From Flexithrix dorotheae DSM 6795 (GTDB taxonomy: Bacteria; Bacteroidota; Bacteroidia; Cytophagales; Flammeovirgaceae), in the NCBI RefSeq assembly GCF_000379765.1, contig NZ_KB903437.1:1-64000 (forward strand): a DNA stretch of 64,000 nt. The letters are read 5' to 3'. The notes below the pieces were generated by a model. It did no database searches. It was not told the DNA's origin and worked only from the letters and a program-made list of their open reading frames with translations. How positions within the stretch are numbered: position 1 is the stretch's first letter; the number at the start of each line of letters is the position of its first letter. The position numbers and the translations under genes were made by a program. This document shows positions 63,259 to 64,000 of the stretch, one piece after another.

Positions 63259-64000
63259 TTGACCACAGGATTAAGGAAAATTTTTGAATACGAATCGGAA
63301 GGGCAAATCTGGAAGATTATTCCAGACACTAAGGATTATAAAATTATTCTGGAGATAAGAGATGGAGATAACAGGGAAGTTAATTTCTCTGCATTAAACT
63401 ATGAAAACGGGGAAATTATCTGGGAAGGTTTACAGTTTGAAGAGGAATGGCTGACCAGTATTTATGGAGCTGATAGCGGAAATGCTTATTTTTTTGAATT
63501 TGAGGATGCTGAAATTCCTCAGCCCAAAGGCATTATTGCAGTGACAATTAATGATAAAGAAATTCTTTGGTATCATGAAAACTACCGACTGGAAAAAATC
63601 CGGCAAAAAGAAATTCTAGTTTCTGAGGATAAAGATGGGGAAAAGCAATTTTATTATCTGAATGCAAAAGATGGGATAATAAATACAGAGAGAAGTGAGG
63701 AAATTGTATCTACTGAAGATGAAGAAATTCTTAGCCCGTTCAAATATGAAGAAGGAACAGAACACTTTGAAACCATAAAAAAGTTTCTTGTTGAGACCCA
63801 AATTACTGAACCTTTTGGAATAATTGATTATCTTGAGATAAATGGACGGATTATTTTAGGTTTTTACAAAAAAGATAAAAATGGAATAATTAGTAACTTA
63901 CTTATATTAAATTTGGAAGGAGAAATATTGTTTAAAACAATTTTGGAGAAGGATTTAAAAGGAATTGGAGAAAATCTCTTTTCTGTTTTGAATCATAAAT
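63259..64000 (+). CDS. Partial gene, DUF4905-like protein, probable TTG start
   Basis: An open frame from 63184 to the window end (no stop) encodes a Glu/Asp-rich protein with repeated strand patterns, such as KIFEYESEGQIWKIIP, then LNYENGEIIWEGLQFEEEWL, and later IIAVTINDKEILWYHEN. This resembles the DUF4905 family known from Cytophagales, of unknown function. There is no ATG in the N-terminal part of the frame; the TTG at 63259 (TTG ACC ACA GGA) is the best start, with an A-rich stretch just before it, and another TTG is at 63211. At least 247 codons are visible. It is divergent from the NfeD gene. Truncated only by the window edge. Confidence 0.68.
   Translation, partial: MTTGLRKIFEYESEGQIWKIIPDTKDYKIILEIRDGDNREVNFSALNYENGEIIWEGLQFEEEWLTSIYGADSGNAYFFEFEDAEIPQPKGIIAVTINDKEILWYHENYRLEKIRQKEILVSEDKDGEKQFYYLNAKDGIINTERSEEIVSTEDEEILSPFKYEEGTEHFETIKKFLVETQITEPFGIIDYLEINGRIILGFYKKDKNGIISNLLILNLEGEILFKTILEKDLKGIGENLFSVLNHK

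Overview
This window looks like chromosomal DNA of a Bacteroidota bacterium, most likely a marine-type member of the Cytophagales; the order is inferred from gene types, since no 16S sequence is visible. The evidence is AT-rich intergenic DNA, promoters of the Bacteroidota type (TTG, about 20 nt, TAnnTTTG), a type IX secretion (T9SS) C-terminal domain protein next to a PorE-like OmpA protein, and families typical of the phylum (DUF5686, DUF2911, hydrolase-OsmC fusion, NfeD, MacB/FtsX-type permeases). No transposase, integrase, CRISPR array or tRNA was seen.

Layout. 1-572 is a promoter region with three tandem rRNA-type promoters firing leftwards; the rRNA genes would lie just outside the window. 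Next come an unrecognised 579-aa protein, an overlapping pair of secreted proteins (cupredoxin plus sugar-dehydrogenase-like beta-propeller), and a membrane sterol-desaturase/fatty-acid-hydroxylase family enzyme. 6728-11392 is the most unusual part: a small nucleoside 2-deoxyribosyltransferase-like (NDT) protein followed by a 1391-aa protein built as NDT + three TIR modules + one membrane helix + coiled coil + seven WD40 blades. All four predicted nucleotide/NAD-processing domains in the large protein keep their expected glutamate, so it is a candidate immune or stress NADase system. Housekeeping genes follow: gltBD (glutamate synthase), tex, serS, a TPR protein, a giant outer-membrane barrel protein, oxyR, pyrH, frr, an M28 peptidase, a WbuC cupin, DUF2911, a polytopic membrane protein, a hydrolase-OsmC fusion and a divergent clpP.

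The second half is rich in envelope functions: a DUF5686 outer-membrane protein, a lipoprotein, a 1.4-kb-residue T9SS cargo divergent from a PorE-like protein, a short alpha-glucan phosphorylase that lacks the usual PLP lysine, a porin, a Tat-exported Gfo/Idh/MocA oxidoreductase, an orphan Hpt phosphotransfer protein, sbcD-sbcC (DNA end processing), a MacB/FtsX-like permease, an NfeD-type membrane serine protease, and a partial gene at the right edge that seems to start with TTG. Between sbcD and the permease lies a compact intergenic element of nested inverted repeats that looks like a MITE or structured repeat.

Transcription units are mostly one or two genes, bounded by clear hairpin terminators, many usable from both sides. 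Functions are assigned from motifs and family resemblance read by eye; no database search was run.
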